A stretch of DNA of 16,970 bases from OMOG01 sp041485845 (GTDB lineage: Bacteria; Acidobacteriota; Terriglobia; Bryobacterales; Bryobacteraceae): NCBI GenBank assembly GCA_041485845.1, contig JBGPKH010000128.1, forward strand, positions 1 to 16,970. The letters are read 5' to 3'. The translations under genes and the position numbers were made by a program. The notes under the pieces were generated by a model, which was given only the letters and a program-made list of their open reading frames with translations, was not told the origin of the DNA and did no database searches. This document shows, one piece after another, positions 7,673-14,736 of the stretch (positions within the stretch are counted from its first letter, which is position 1; each line of letters opens with the position of its first letter).

Positions 7673-8383
7673 ATGAACGAGTATCCGAGACCGAATCCCG
7701 GCAGCCAGCCGGTCTGCGCATATGACGCCTACAAGTCCACGCTACGGCGCGCGCCGTCGCGGCCGGCGCTCCGCCTGCCGCATACGCTGTCGGAGCTGAC
7801 CGGTCCGCTGTACGGCCACAATCCTATCGGTGAGACCGATAACGATCTCACACGGCATGGTCCCGCGGAACCGCTCGGCGAGCGGATCATCGTGGCGGGG
7901 CGTGTGGTGGATGAAGACGGGCGGGGCGTGCCGGACGCGTTGGTGGAGGTGTGGCAGGCCAATGCCGCCGGGCGATACCAGCACGTGCGGGACAATCACC
8001 CGGCGCCGCTCGACCCGAATTTTCTGGGCGCCGGCCGGGCGATTACCGGCGAGGACGGGAACTACCGGTTCGTTTCCATCAAGCCAGGAGCGTATCCCTG
8101 GCGTAATCACCACAACGCCTGGCGGCCGGCGCACATCCACTTCTCGTTGTTCGGCGCTGCATTCGTCAGCCGCCTGGTGACGCAGATGTATTTTCCGAAC
8201 GACCCGCTGCTGCCGCTCGATCCGGTCCTGCAATCGATACCCGACGAGCAGGCGCGCGTCCGTCTGGTCTCCGCGTTCGATCTCTCCTTGACCGAACCCG
8301 AATGGGCATTGGGTTACCGGTTCGATATCGTCCTCCGCGGCCGCGCCGCGACGCCGTTCGAAGAGCCGGGGAGGCGGCCATGA
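7673..8383 (+). CDS. pcaH: Protocatechuate 3,4-dioxygenase beta subunit
   Basis: PcaH carries the non-haem Fe(III) of the intradiol dioxygenase that opens protocatechuate between C3 and C4, giving 3-carboxy-cis,cis-muconate. The 236-residue protein has all iron ligands with the family spacing: Tyr102 (GRYQH), Tyr141 (AYPWRN), His154 and His156 (RPAHIHFS). They correspond to Tyr408, Tyr447, His460 and His462 of the Pseudomonas enzyme, and Arg151 matches its conserved active-site Arg457. The N-terminal part (LPHTLSELTGP, then the ND-LT segment) is typical of beta subunits. A GGGAAGAG stretch at 7663-7670 precedes the ATG at 7673. The stop overlaps the pcaG start (ATGA at 8380-8383), so the alpha and beta subunits are made in coupled fashion. 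Assignment is secure. Confidence 0.
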   Translation: MNEYPRPNPGSQPVCAYDAYKSTLRRAPSRPALRLPHTLSELTGPLYGHNPIGETDNDLTRHGPAEPLGERIIVAGRVVDEDGRGVPDALVEVWQANAAGRYQHVRDNHPAPLDPNFLGAGRAITGEDGNYRFVSIKPGAYPWRNHHNAWRPAHIHFSLFGAAFVSRLVTQMYFPNDPLLPLDPVLQSIPDEQARVRLVSAFDLSLTEPEWALGYRFDIVLRGRAATPFEEPGRRP

Positions 8384-8979
8384 GCCTGGAGGCGGACAAG
8401 CTTGGCCGCTTGGTTCCGAGCGCCTCGCAAACCGTGGGGCCGTTTTTCAATTTCGGCCTCACCGCAAACCGCTGCCTCGGCATTCTGGCGCGCGAAGGCG
8501 CGGCGGGCGAGCGTGTCCGTCTCTCGTTCCGCGTGTTGGATGGTGACGGGGCGCCCACCAAGGGCGATGCGATGATCGAACTGTGGCAGGCGGACGCGCA
8601 GGGCCGGTACGCGCACCCCGCCGACCCGCGATCCGCGTCGGCCGATCCCAACTTCTGCGGCTTCGGACGCCTGGAAGCCAACGGCCTGGGAATCTGCGTG
8701 TTCGAAACCGTGAAGCCAGGCCGCGTCCCCGACGCCGAGGGCCGGCTGCAAGCCCCGCACATCAACGTCGCGGTGTTCGCCCGCGGTTTGCTGCGTCACC
8801 TGGTCACGCGGGTCTACTTTGCGGACGAGCCGGCCAACGATGAGGACGCGGTTCTTGCGCTGGTCCCCGCGCAACGGCGGGAAACGCTGATGGCGCATCG
8901 CGTGCCAGGGGAGCCCTACTCTTGGCTGATGGAGATCCGCCTGCAAGGCGACGCGGAAACCGTGTTCTTCGACGTGTAA
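8380..8979 (+). CDS. pcaG: Protocatechuate 3,4-dioxygenase alpha subunit
   Basis: PcaG is the structural partner of PcaH; it shares the intradiol dioxygenase fold but does not hold iron. From the ATG at 8380 the protein is 199 residues, the normal alpha-subunit length. The start is preceded by GGAGG at 8370-8374 with five bases spacing. Markers are SQTVGPFFNFGL (16-27), IELWQADAQGRYAHP (about 66-80), DPNFCGFGR and APHINVAVFARGLLRHLVTR, where the two-histidine H-x-H motif of the beta subunit is reduced to a single His. The C-terminus (ETVFFDV) is typical. The frame extends upstream to 8302, but that part overlaps pcaH and does not belong to the family. It lies third to fourth in a compact operon, ten bases before pcaB. 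Assignment is secure. Confidence 0.
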   Translation: MSLEADKLGRLVPSASQTVGPFFNFGLTANRCLGILAREGAAGERVRLSFRVLDGDGAPTKGDAMIELWQADAQGRYAHPADPRSASADPNFCGFGRLEANGLGICVFETVKPGRVPDAEGRLQAPHINVAVFARGLLRHLVTRVYFADEPANDEDAVLALVPAQRRETLMAHRVPGEPYSWLMEIRLQGDAETVFFDV

Positions 8980-8988
8980 GATCGAGAC

Positions 8989-10329
8989 ATGCCCACGCGA
9001 TTGATCGAGAGCCTGGCGGCCACCGACGCGCTGTCGCTGATCTTTTCCGATGGCTCGGTGTTGCAGGCGATGCTCGATTTCGAAGCGGCGCTGGCGCGTG
9101 CCGAGGCGCGGGTGGGAGTGATTCCCGCGGACGCCGCGCGGTCGATCGACGAAGCCGCGCGGGCGGAGGGCTTCGACACCGCGGATCTGGCGCGGCAATC
9201 TTTGCGCGCCGGGACTCCCGCGATTCCGCTGGTGCGCATGTTGACCGAACGGGTGCGCGCGTCCGACCGCGGCGCCGCGGGGTTTGTTCACTGGGGCGCC
9301 ACCAGCCAGGACGTAGCCGATACCGCGCTCGTGCTGCTGCTGCGGCGCTGCCGTGACATCCTGGCGGCGGACCATGCGCGGCTCGTGCGGGCGCTGCGCC
9401 GGTTGGCGGAAGAGCACGCGAACTCGGTCATGCTGGGGCGTACGCTGCTGCAACCGGCGCCGCCCGTCACGTTCGGATTGAAAGCCGCGGGCTGGCTGGC
9501 GGCGATCCGGCGCGGCTGGTCGAGGGTGGCGGGCCGCTTCGGCGAAGCGCTCGTTCTTCAGTTCGGCGGCGCCAGCGGCACGCTTGCCGCACTGGGAGAT
9601 CGGGGACTTGCGGTGAGCGCGGCGCTGGCCGAAGAGTTGGGCCTGGCCTGTCCCGACGCGCCGTGGCATGCTTATCGCGACCGTCTGGCCGCCGTGCTGG
9701 CCGCGCTGAGCATCTATACGGCGAGCCTGGGCAAGATGGCGCTCGACGTTGCGCTCCTGATGCAGCACGAAGTGGGCGAGGCGGCGGAGCCGGGCGGCGA
9801 GGGGCGCGGTGGATCGTCCACCATGCCGCACAAGCGCAATCCCACCGGCTGCACGCTGGCGCTGGCGGCCGCGCATCGGGTGCCGGGTTTGCTCGCGAAC
9901 TTCCTGTCGGGCATGGTGCAGGAACACGAGCGGGCCGCCGGCGGCTGGCAGGCGGAGTGGCCCGCGGTGGAGGCGATCGTCCAGTCGGCGGGTGTCGCGC
10001 TCGCCTCCATGGGTGAAGCGGCCGAAGGGCTCGTCGTCTGTCCCGACCGGATGCGGCGGAACATCGAGTCCACGCGAGGAGCGGTCTTTGCCGAGCGCGC
10101 CATGATGCTGCTCGCGCCCGCGCTGGGCCGTGACGTGGCGCATCGGCTTCTCGAAGAGGCATCGCGGGAGTCCGCGTCCTCTGGCCGCACGCTCTCCGAG
10201 GTGCTGGCACAGATGTCCGAGGTCGCACGCGTGTTGACGAATGCCCAAATTCAGAATCTGCAATCGCCGGAGGAATACCTGGGCAGCGCCGAAGCGTTCC
10301 GCGTCCGGCTGCTGTCGGGGTTGGAATAA
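8989..10329 (+). CDS. pcaB: 3-carboxy-cis,cis-muconate cycloisomerase
   Basis: PcaB closes 3-carboxy-cis,cis-muconate to 4-carboxymuconolactone. It belongs to the fumarase/aspartase/argininosuccinate-lyase superfamily and acts as a cytoplasmic tetramer. The 446-residue protein starts with an SLAATDALSLIFSDGSVLQ segment typical of bacterial PcaB, has the HWGATSQD motif at 101-108, and the superfamily signature GSSTMPHKRNP at 275-285, which holds the serine of the mobile catalytic loop. LSGMVQEHERAAGGWQAEW further on is also usual for PcaB. The ATG at 8989 lies ten bases after the pcaG stop with only a weak GAG-type ribosome binding site, so translation is probably coupled. The next gene starts two bases after its stop. 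A long minus-strand frame runs opposite this gene but is a shadow. Assignment is secure. Confidence 0.
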   Translation: MPTRLIESLAATDALSLIFSDGSVLQAMLDFEAALARAEARVGVIPADAARSIDEAARAEGFDTADLARQSLRAGTPAIPLVRMLTERVRASDRGAAGFVHWGATSQDVADTALVLLLRRCRDILAADHARLVRALRRLAEEHANSVMLGRTLLQPAPPVTFGLKAAGWLAAIRRGWSRVAGRFGEALVLQFGGASGTLAALGDRGLAVSAALAEELGLACPDAPWHAYRDRLAAVLAALSIYTASLGKMALDVALLMQHEVGEAAEPGGEGRGGSSTMPHKRNPTGCTLALAAAHRVPGLLANFLSGMVQEHERAAGGWQAEWPAVEAIVQSAGVALASMGEAAEGLVVCPDRMRRNIESTRGAVFAERAMMLLAPALGRDVAHRLLEEASRESASSGRTLSEVLAQMSEVARVLTNAQIQNLQSPEEYLGSAEAFRVRLLSGLE

Positions 10330-10331
10330 CC

Positions 10332-11480
10332 ATGCCGTTCATCACGTCGCAAGGCTCGCGCATTTACTACCGGCTGGAAGGCCGCCACGATTTTCCGCTG
10401 CTGGTGCTGGCGCACTCGCTGGGCACGGACCACGGGATGTGGGATCCGCAAGTCCCCGCGCTCCTCCGCTATTTTCAGGTGTTGCGCGTGGACGTGCGGG
10501 GACACGGGGCTTCCGATGCGCCGGCCGACGATTACACGGTGGAGCAACTGGCGCGGGATGTGCTGGCGGCCGTGGATGCCGCGGGCAGAGAGCAATTCGT
10601 GTACTGTGGCCTGTCGCTGGGCGGCATGATCGGCCAGTGGCTGGGAGCGAACGCCGCGGATCGCCTCACGCACCTCGTTCTCGCCAATACTTCGTCCAGG
10701 GTCGCCGATCCCAGCCTGTTTGACGCGCGGCGTAGGGCCGTGCTCGAAGGCGGCATGGCCTCGATTGCCGATGCGGTGATGCAGCGCTTCTTCTCGGCGC
10801 GTACGCTCTCCTCGGGGAACCCGGCCGTGGCCTCCATTCGGAACGCTCTGCTGGCCACGAATCCGGCCGGCTATGCCGGCTGTTGCGCCGCGATTCGCGA
10901 CATGGACCACACCGAACTACTGGCGCGCATTCGTGTCCCCACCCTGGTGATCGCCGGTGACCACGACGTCTCCACACCTTGGGACGGACACGGCGATGTG
11001 CTCGCCAAGGCCATTGCGGGCGCGAAGGCGGTGCATCTGGCAGCGGCGCACCTCTCGAACCTGGAACGGCCCTCCTCGTTTACCGCTGCGCTGTTGGAGT
11101 TCCTCCTCCCCGGCGACGACGACCCCCTGGCCACGGGATTTGCGGTACGCCGAAGCGTGCTCGGTGACGAGCACGTGGATCGGGCGATCGCGAATACCAC
11201 CGAATTTACGCGCGATTTCCAGGACTTGATCACCCGCTACGCCTGGGGGACCATCTGGAGCCGGCCCGGCCTCGACCCGCGTATTCGCCGAATGCTGGTG
11301 CTCGCCATGACCGCGTCGCTGGGGCGTTGGGAGGAGTTTCGCCTGCACGTGCGCACCGGTTTGGCGAACGATCTGGAGATCGCCGACTTGAAGGAAGTGT
11401 TGATGCAAGTGGCCATCTACGCGGGAGTGCCCGCGGCCAATTCCGGCTTTCGCATTGCGGCCGAGGAGTGCGGGCCGTGA
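10332..11480 (+). CDS. pcaL: PcaL: fused 3-oxoadipate enol-lactonase and 4-carboxymuconolactone decarboxylase
   Basis: One 382-residue polypeptide joins PcaD (N-terminal) and PcaC (C-terminal). Residues 1 to about 260 form an alpha/beta hydrolase that opens 3-oxoadipate enol-lactone: an early LLVLAHSLG oxyanion region, the nucleophile elbow GLSLGG with Ser95, Asp212 (AGDHDVSTP) and His240 (AAAHLSNLERP) complete the triad. After a short acidic linker (GDDDP, 261-265) a carboxymuconolactone decarboxylase domain follows: RRSVLGDEHVDRA, the TRYAWGTIWSRPGL segment, and EFRLHVRTG with the His expected in this family. Such PcaD-PcaC fusions are known, under the name PcaL, from Streptomyces and Rhodococcus. 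The two halves catalyse consecutive steps in reverse order to their position in the chain. The stop overlaps the GTG of the next gene. Assignment is secure. Confidence 0.
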   Translation: MPFITSQGSRIYYRLEGRHDFPLLVLAHSLGTDHGMWDPQVPALLRYFQVLRVDVRGHGASDAPADDYTVEQLARDVLAAVDAAGREQFVYCGLSLGGMIGQWLGANAADRLTHLVLANTSSRVADPSLFDARRRAVLEGGMASIADAVMQRFFSARTLSSGNPAVASIRNALLATNPAGYAGCCAAIRDMDHTELLARIRVPTLVIAGDHDVSTPWDGHGDVLAKAIAGAKAVHLAAAHLSNLERPSSFTAALLEFLLPGDDDPLATGFAVRRSVLGDEHVDRAIANTTEFTRDFQDLITRYAWGTIWSRPGLDPRIRRMLVLAMTASLGRWEEFRLHVRTGLANDLEIADLKEVLMQVAIYAGVPAANSGFRIAAEECGP

Positions 11481-12211
11481 ATAGCTCGCGGCCGCGTCCG
11501 TTCCTCACCGCCGAGTGGCGGAACCTCGCGATGTTGAACTACGCGGTCGATCCGTCGCTGCTGGCGCACATGGTCCCCAGCGGAACTGTGTTGGATCGGT
11601 TCGACGGCAAGACGTACATCAGCCTGGTCGGCTTTCGTTTTCTTCGAGCCAGGGTGCGCGGCCTCTGGATTCCCTTCCACGCGGACTTTGATGAGGTCAA
11701 TCTGAGGTTCTACGTACGGCCGAAGCGTCCCGGCCCTGTGCGGCGCGGCGTGGTCTTTGTTCGCGAGATTGTCCCGCGCTACGCCATCGCCAAAGTCGCG
11801 CAGGTGGTCTTTCACGAAAACTACATCGCGCTGCCGATGAGGCACCAGATTGTGGAGCCCGTCTCGGAGCATGGACGAGTGCAAGCCGATTACCGCTGGC
11901 GTCACGGCGGCAAATGGAACTCGCTGCGCGTCGAGTGCGCCGGACGTCCCGCTCTTGCCGCCGAGGGCTCGCTCGAACAGTTCATCACCGAGCACTACTG
12001 GGGCTATGCCGGGCAGCGGGATGGCGGCTGCCTGGAGTATCAGGTGGAGCACGAGCGATGGCGGGTCTGGAAGGCGGCGGTCGCGAAGTTTGAAGGCGAT
12101 CCTTCCGGACTGTACGGCCCGCAACTGGCAGCCTGCCTGGATCGCGAGCCGGATTCGGCGTTTCTGGCCGACGGCTCATCCGTCATCGTGTATTCGGGCG
12201 TTCGCCTGTAA
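11477..12211 (+). CDS. DUF2071 (YqjF-like) protein at the end of the pca operon
   Basis: This 244-residue protein belongs to DUF2071, a family related in fold to acetoacetate decarboxylase and with no firmly established reaction. Recognisable parts are FLTAEWRNLAMLNYAVDP near the start, the middle GFRFLRARVRG and IPFHADFDEVNLRFYVRP, and a later TEHYWGYAGQ segment. The GTG at 11477 is chosen over the later ATG at 11531. GAGGAG at 11463-11468 lies eight bases before it, the conserved N-terminal residues start there, and it overlaps the pcaL stop codon as GTGA. That makes it the last gene of the pca operon, translationally coupled to PcaL. Its C-terminal end overlaps the convergent xylanase gene by 29 bases. 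A lactone- or keto-acid-related role would fit the fold and place but is inference only. Confidence 0.
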   Translation: MNSSRPRPFLTAEWRNLAMLNYAVDPSLLAHMVPSGTVLDRFDGKTYISLVGFRFLRARVRGLWIPFHADFDEVNLRFYVRPKRPGPVRRGVVFVREIVPRYAIAKVAQVVFHENYIALPMRHQIVEPVSEHGRVQADYRWRHGGKWNSLRVECAGRPALAAEGSLEQFITEHYWGYAGQRDGGCLEYQVEHERWRVWKAAVAKFEGDPSGLYGPQLAACLDREPDSAFLADGSSVIVYSGVRL

Positions 12212-13217
12212 GCGCCGACGCGATGGAGCGGTACGCGGCCTTTGACTGGTAATCGGCATCGAACACCAGCGCGGCGCCCATGCCGCGAAAACGGCCGGGG
12301 ATCCACGAATACTTGTCGGTGAAGCCCCAGGTCTGAATCGCCGTGCAAAGCTTGAACTTCACGCATAGCGCGACCACGTCGTGGTAGATCCCTGCCTGCG
12401 TGGCGAGCGCGTCATCGGCGGCCTTGCCGGATTCGACCGGCAGGCGCACGTCGAGTTCCGTGTACTGCACCTGGAGCCCGAGATCGGTGATGCGCTGGAT
12501 GTTGGCTTCCATGCCGGCGATCGGAACGGGCCGCGACGTCAAATGCATCTGCAAGCCGATGCCGTCGATGGGGACGCCGCGCGTCTTGAAATCCTTCGCC
12601 ATTTGGTAAATGGCGTCGGACTTCGCGTTGATTCCCTCGGCGCCGAAGTCGTTGTAGAACAGCAGCGCCTTGGGATCGGCGGCGCGGGCCCATCGGAAGG
12701 CCTGTTCGATGTATCCAGGCGAGCCGGACCAGATCGTCTTGCGCAGCGTGCCGTCGTCATTAAGCGCTTCGTTGACCACGTCCCAGGCGTAAATCTGTCC
12801 GGCGTAGCGGCCCACTACCGCCTGGATATGCTTCTGCAAAATCTCCGAGAGTTGTACCGGCGTGAAAGTGCCGCCGGTCAGCCATGCGGGATTCTGGTTG
12901 TGCCAGACCAGCGTGTGGCCGCGCACGGCCATCTGGTGCGCCTTCGCGAAGGCTACCTGCAAATCCACGGGGTCGAAATTGTAGGTATCCTGCTGCGGAT
13001 GGATCGGGCCGAATTTCGCGGCGTTCTCGGGCTCGAGCTGATTGAACTCGCGGGCGAGGGCGCCGGCGTAGGCAGCTTCGTTCTTTAGTGCGCCAGGGTT
13101 GACGGCTGCGCCGATGCGCATGCCGCGCGATTCCGCCAGTTCGCGCAACGGCGGCGCAGTGTGCTGGGCGAACAGCGTCGCCGAAATCAGCAACACAGAT
13201 AGCAAGGGTTTTGCCAT
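12183..13217 (-). CDS. Secreted endo-1,4-beta-xylanase, glycoside hydrolase family 10
   Basis: This is a single-domain GH10 enzyme expected to cleave xylan backbones with retention. The 344-residue precursor begins MAKPLLSVLLISATLFA, a Sec signal peptide with likely cleavage after Ala17; no lipobox and no carbohydrate-binding module are seen. The catalytic domain shows NQLEPENAAKFG (59-70), RGHTLVWHNQNPAWL (99-113), the acid/base Glu150 in WDVVNEAL and the nucleophile Glu254 in QYTELDVR, plus IQTWGFTDKYSWIPG near the C-terminus, all standard for the family. The frame continues to a TTG at 13235 and an ATG at 13226; the ATG at 13217 is preferred because it places the signal peptide correctly, though its ribosome binding site is weak. 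It lies downstream of the sugar isomerase gene on the same strand. Assignment is secure; the exact glycan is inferred. Confidence 0.
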   Translation of the reverse strand: MAKPLLSVLLISATLFAQHTAPPLRELAESRGMRIGAAVNPGALKNEAAYAGALAREFNQLEPENAAKFGPIHPQQDTYNFDPVDLQVAFAKAHQMAVRGHTLVWHNQNPAWLTGGTFTPVQLSEILQKHIQAVVGRYAGQIYAWDVVNEALNDDGTLRKTIWSGSPGYIEQAFRWARAADPKALLFYNDFGAEGINAKSDAIYQMAKDFKTRGVPIDGIGLQMHLTSRPVPIAGMEANIQRITDLGLQVQYTELDVRLPVESGKAADDALATQAGIYHDVVALCVKFKLCTAIQTWGFTDKYSWIPGRFRGMGAALVFDADYQSKAAYRSIASALTGERPNTR

Positions 13218-13255
13218 GCAACCCATACTGTACAACGTGGCACGGGCACAGCGAA

Positions 13256-13282
13256 GCGGCCCGGGGTTCTCGCCCGGGCCGC
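13256..13282. terminator. Strong GC hairpin between isomerase and xylanase genes
   Basis: GCGGCCCGGG (13256-13265) pairs perfectly with CCCGGGCCGC (13273-13282) around a seven-base loop. It sits in the 207-base gap between the isomerase stop and the xylanase start, both on the minus strand. Read on the minus strand it is not followed by a T run; on the plus strand a short TTCGTTTTC follows. It could attenuate read-through from the isomerase gene or be a further palindromic repeat. The call as terminator is tentative. Confidence 0.
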
Positions 13283-13424
13283 CATTCGTTTTCTGCCTGA
13301 CAACCGCCTCTGGAAGCGGACCCCATGCTACGTGGAATAAAGTTCGGGCGCAAGACTAAATACCCGGGCTGTCTGATCGGCTGTAACCGAAGCTTTGCCG
13401 GTGCGTCAAGCAAAGTCTTTGTGG

Positions 13425-14693
13425 CTAAAGGACTTTTCCGCCCCCTGCCGAAAAGACGCGGCCGCGGTGCAGGCCCAGCAGGATCTGCACCAGGCGATGC
13501 GCGATCAATTCGTGCAGCGTCAAAAGTTCCCGGTTGGCGCCGGCGATCGCGTCGGCATCCTGGGGATCGTTAGCGCCAGAGTCGGAGCAACCGCCCGCCT
13601 TGAGTGCGTCGGTCGCCTCCTTGATGACGGGGTCGGAGATGACTTCTCCGGCCATCTCCCAGAGGGTGATGAAGCGGTCGACGGCCGTGGGAAAGCTCAC
13701 TTCGAACACGCCAAACTGGCTGGTGGTGCGCGGCGGCTTGAAATCCAGGTTGAACGGCCCCTCATACCCATGGCTGCGAAGTAACACCAGCACGTTGAGC
13801 CAGTCCAGCGGGTTTACAAGTGCCACGCCGATATCGACATCGTGCTTCAGCCGGTAACCATCGTTAATATCGAAGTGGAAAAGCTTGCCCGCCAGCAGCG
13901 CGCGGGCGAGCGCGGCCCTTGGCGCGGCGCCCCACATCAGCTCGTGCAGATACTCCGGATTCAGCCCCACCATTTCAGGGTGGGTCAGCAATCCCGATGC
14001 GATGAACGCGAGCATGGCATCGCTGGTGGGCAGCAGGATTTCGGCCTGCGGCTCGAACGGCTTGGCCTCCAGACAATGTTTGAGGGTAGGCCGTCCATTG
14101 CGGCCGGCGACTTCGATATCGCGTTCGCAGGCGGCGTTGAGCGCCTCCGCATACCAGCGCAATGTCTCCATCTCATCGATAGCGCCTTGAACGTAATACC
14201 CCAGCGACCCGGGCCAGTAAACGGCGAAGCCGGCGCCCAGCTCGTGCCCGATATCGACGGTGTTCCGCACGCGGAACTTCGCGTACTCGCGCACCGCGGG
14301 AGCTTCCGCCGCGGGACTGGCGGCCCACACGGCGTGGTAGAACGTCTCGGTGGTGACCATGGAGCACTTCACGCCGTTTTCGGAGAGCGCCTTCTTTAGT
14401 TGCGCTACGATCTCGCCCTTCCGCTCTTTGCCGAGCGCATCGGTGGGGATCACATCCGTGTCGTGGGTCGTCCAGTATCCAATCCCGATATCGGCGTACT
14501 TGTGAATGACTTCTTCGAAGCCGATCGGCGGCCGGGTGGGCGCGTGAAACAGCGCCTGCCCCTGATAGGCGGCCGCCCATTGGGGCCCGGAGATATAATA
14601 CTTGCGCCGCGTCTCAGGCGGGTACGAGCCGCCACAGGCTTGCATCAGGCGGGAGACGAGGGCTTGCTGCTGGCTGACCGGAACGGGTTTCAT
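13425..14693 (-). CDS. Divergent xylose isomerase family protein
   Basis: The 422-residue protein aligns end to end with class I (Streptomyces-type) xylose isomerases, about 388 residues. All active-site residues are traceable: His77 and Asp80 (THDTD), Phe118, Trp160, Lys211, and the metal ligands Glu209, Glu247, His250, Asp275, Asp285, Asp287 and Asp317. From Glu247 onward these keep a constant offset of 30 from the Streptomyces numbering. Further markers are ILLPTSDAMLAF, GKLFHFDIND and DFKPPRT. Two regions differ: the N-terminal LWTVGW...DPFG of true enzymes is replaced by KYYISGPQWAAAYQG, and the WGGREG loop reads WPGSLG. An aldose-ketose isomerase is therefore likely, but D-xylose as substrate is not assured. 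The ATG at 14693 has no clear ribosome binding site. The gene precedes a xylanase on the same strand and diverges from a GlucD-like gene. Confidence 0.
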   Translation of the reverse strand: MKPVPVSQQQALVSRLMQACGGSYPPETRRKYYISGPQWAAAYQGQALFHAPTRPPIGFEEVIHKYADIGIGYWTTHDTDVIPTDALGKERKGEIVAQLKKALSENGVKCSMVTTETFYHAVWAASPAAEAPAVREYAKFRVRNTVDIGHELGAGFAVYWPGSLGYYVQGAIDEMETLRWYAEALNAACERDIEVAGRNGRPTLKHCLEAKPFEPQAEILLPTSDAMLAFIASGLLTHPEMVGLNPEYLHELMWGAAPRAALARALLAGKLFHFDINDGYRLKHDVDIGVALVNPLDWLNVLVLLRSHGYEGPFNLDFKPPRTTSQFGVFEVSFPTAVDRFITLWEMAGEVISDPVIKEATDALKAGGCSDSGANDPQDADAIAGANRELLTLHELIAHRLVQILLGLHRGRVFSAGGGKVL

Positions 14694-14736
14694 CTTGAGT
14701 ATTGTTGTACCATAGAACTAATTATCGGAACCGATA
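14694..14736. promoter_or_regulatory. Divergent promoter region with a 14-base palindrome at the start codon
   Basis: Forty-two bases separate the start codons of the isomerase (minus) and the dehydratase-like gene (plus). TATCGG-AA-CCGATA at 14723-14736 is a perfect inverted repeat with six-base arms. It covers the GGA that would act as ribosome binding site and reaches the A of the plus-strand ATG. Its form suits a LacI- or GntR-type operator for a sugar-acid regulon. For the minus strand, TG-G-TACAAC (14712-14704) is a possible extended -10, which would leave almost no leader. No regulator gene is in the window. Confidence 0.

Noticed and set aside
8302..8379. Upstream extension of pcaG
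   Set aside because: Overlaps the end of pcaH in another frame; GGAGG and the ATGA overlap support 8380.
8314..10263. 649-residue minus-strand frame opposite pcaG and pcaB
   Set aside because: Runs antisense to two well-identified genes; its composition is typical of high-GC antisense frames.
11327..11476. Upstream extension of the DUF2071 frame
   Set aside because: Overlaps the PcaC domain coding region; the conserved N-terminus and ribosome binding site fit the GTG at 11477.
13411..13421. Short palindrome CAAAGTCTTTG after the isomerase stop
   Set aside because: Too short and without T run or neighbours; likely chance.
14400..14735. Upstream extension of the dehydratase-like frame
   Set aside because: Antisense to the isomerase gene and outside the enolase fold; the ATG at 14736 starts the normal capping domain.
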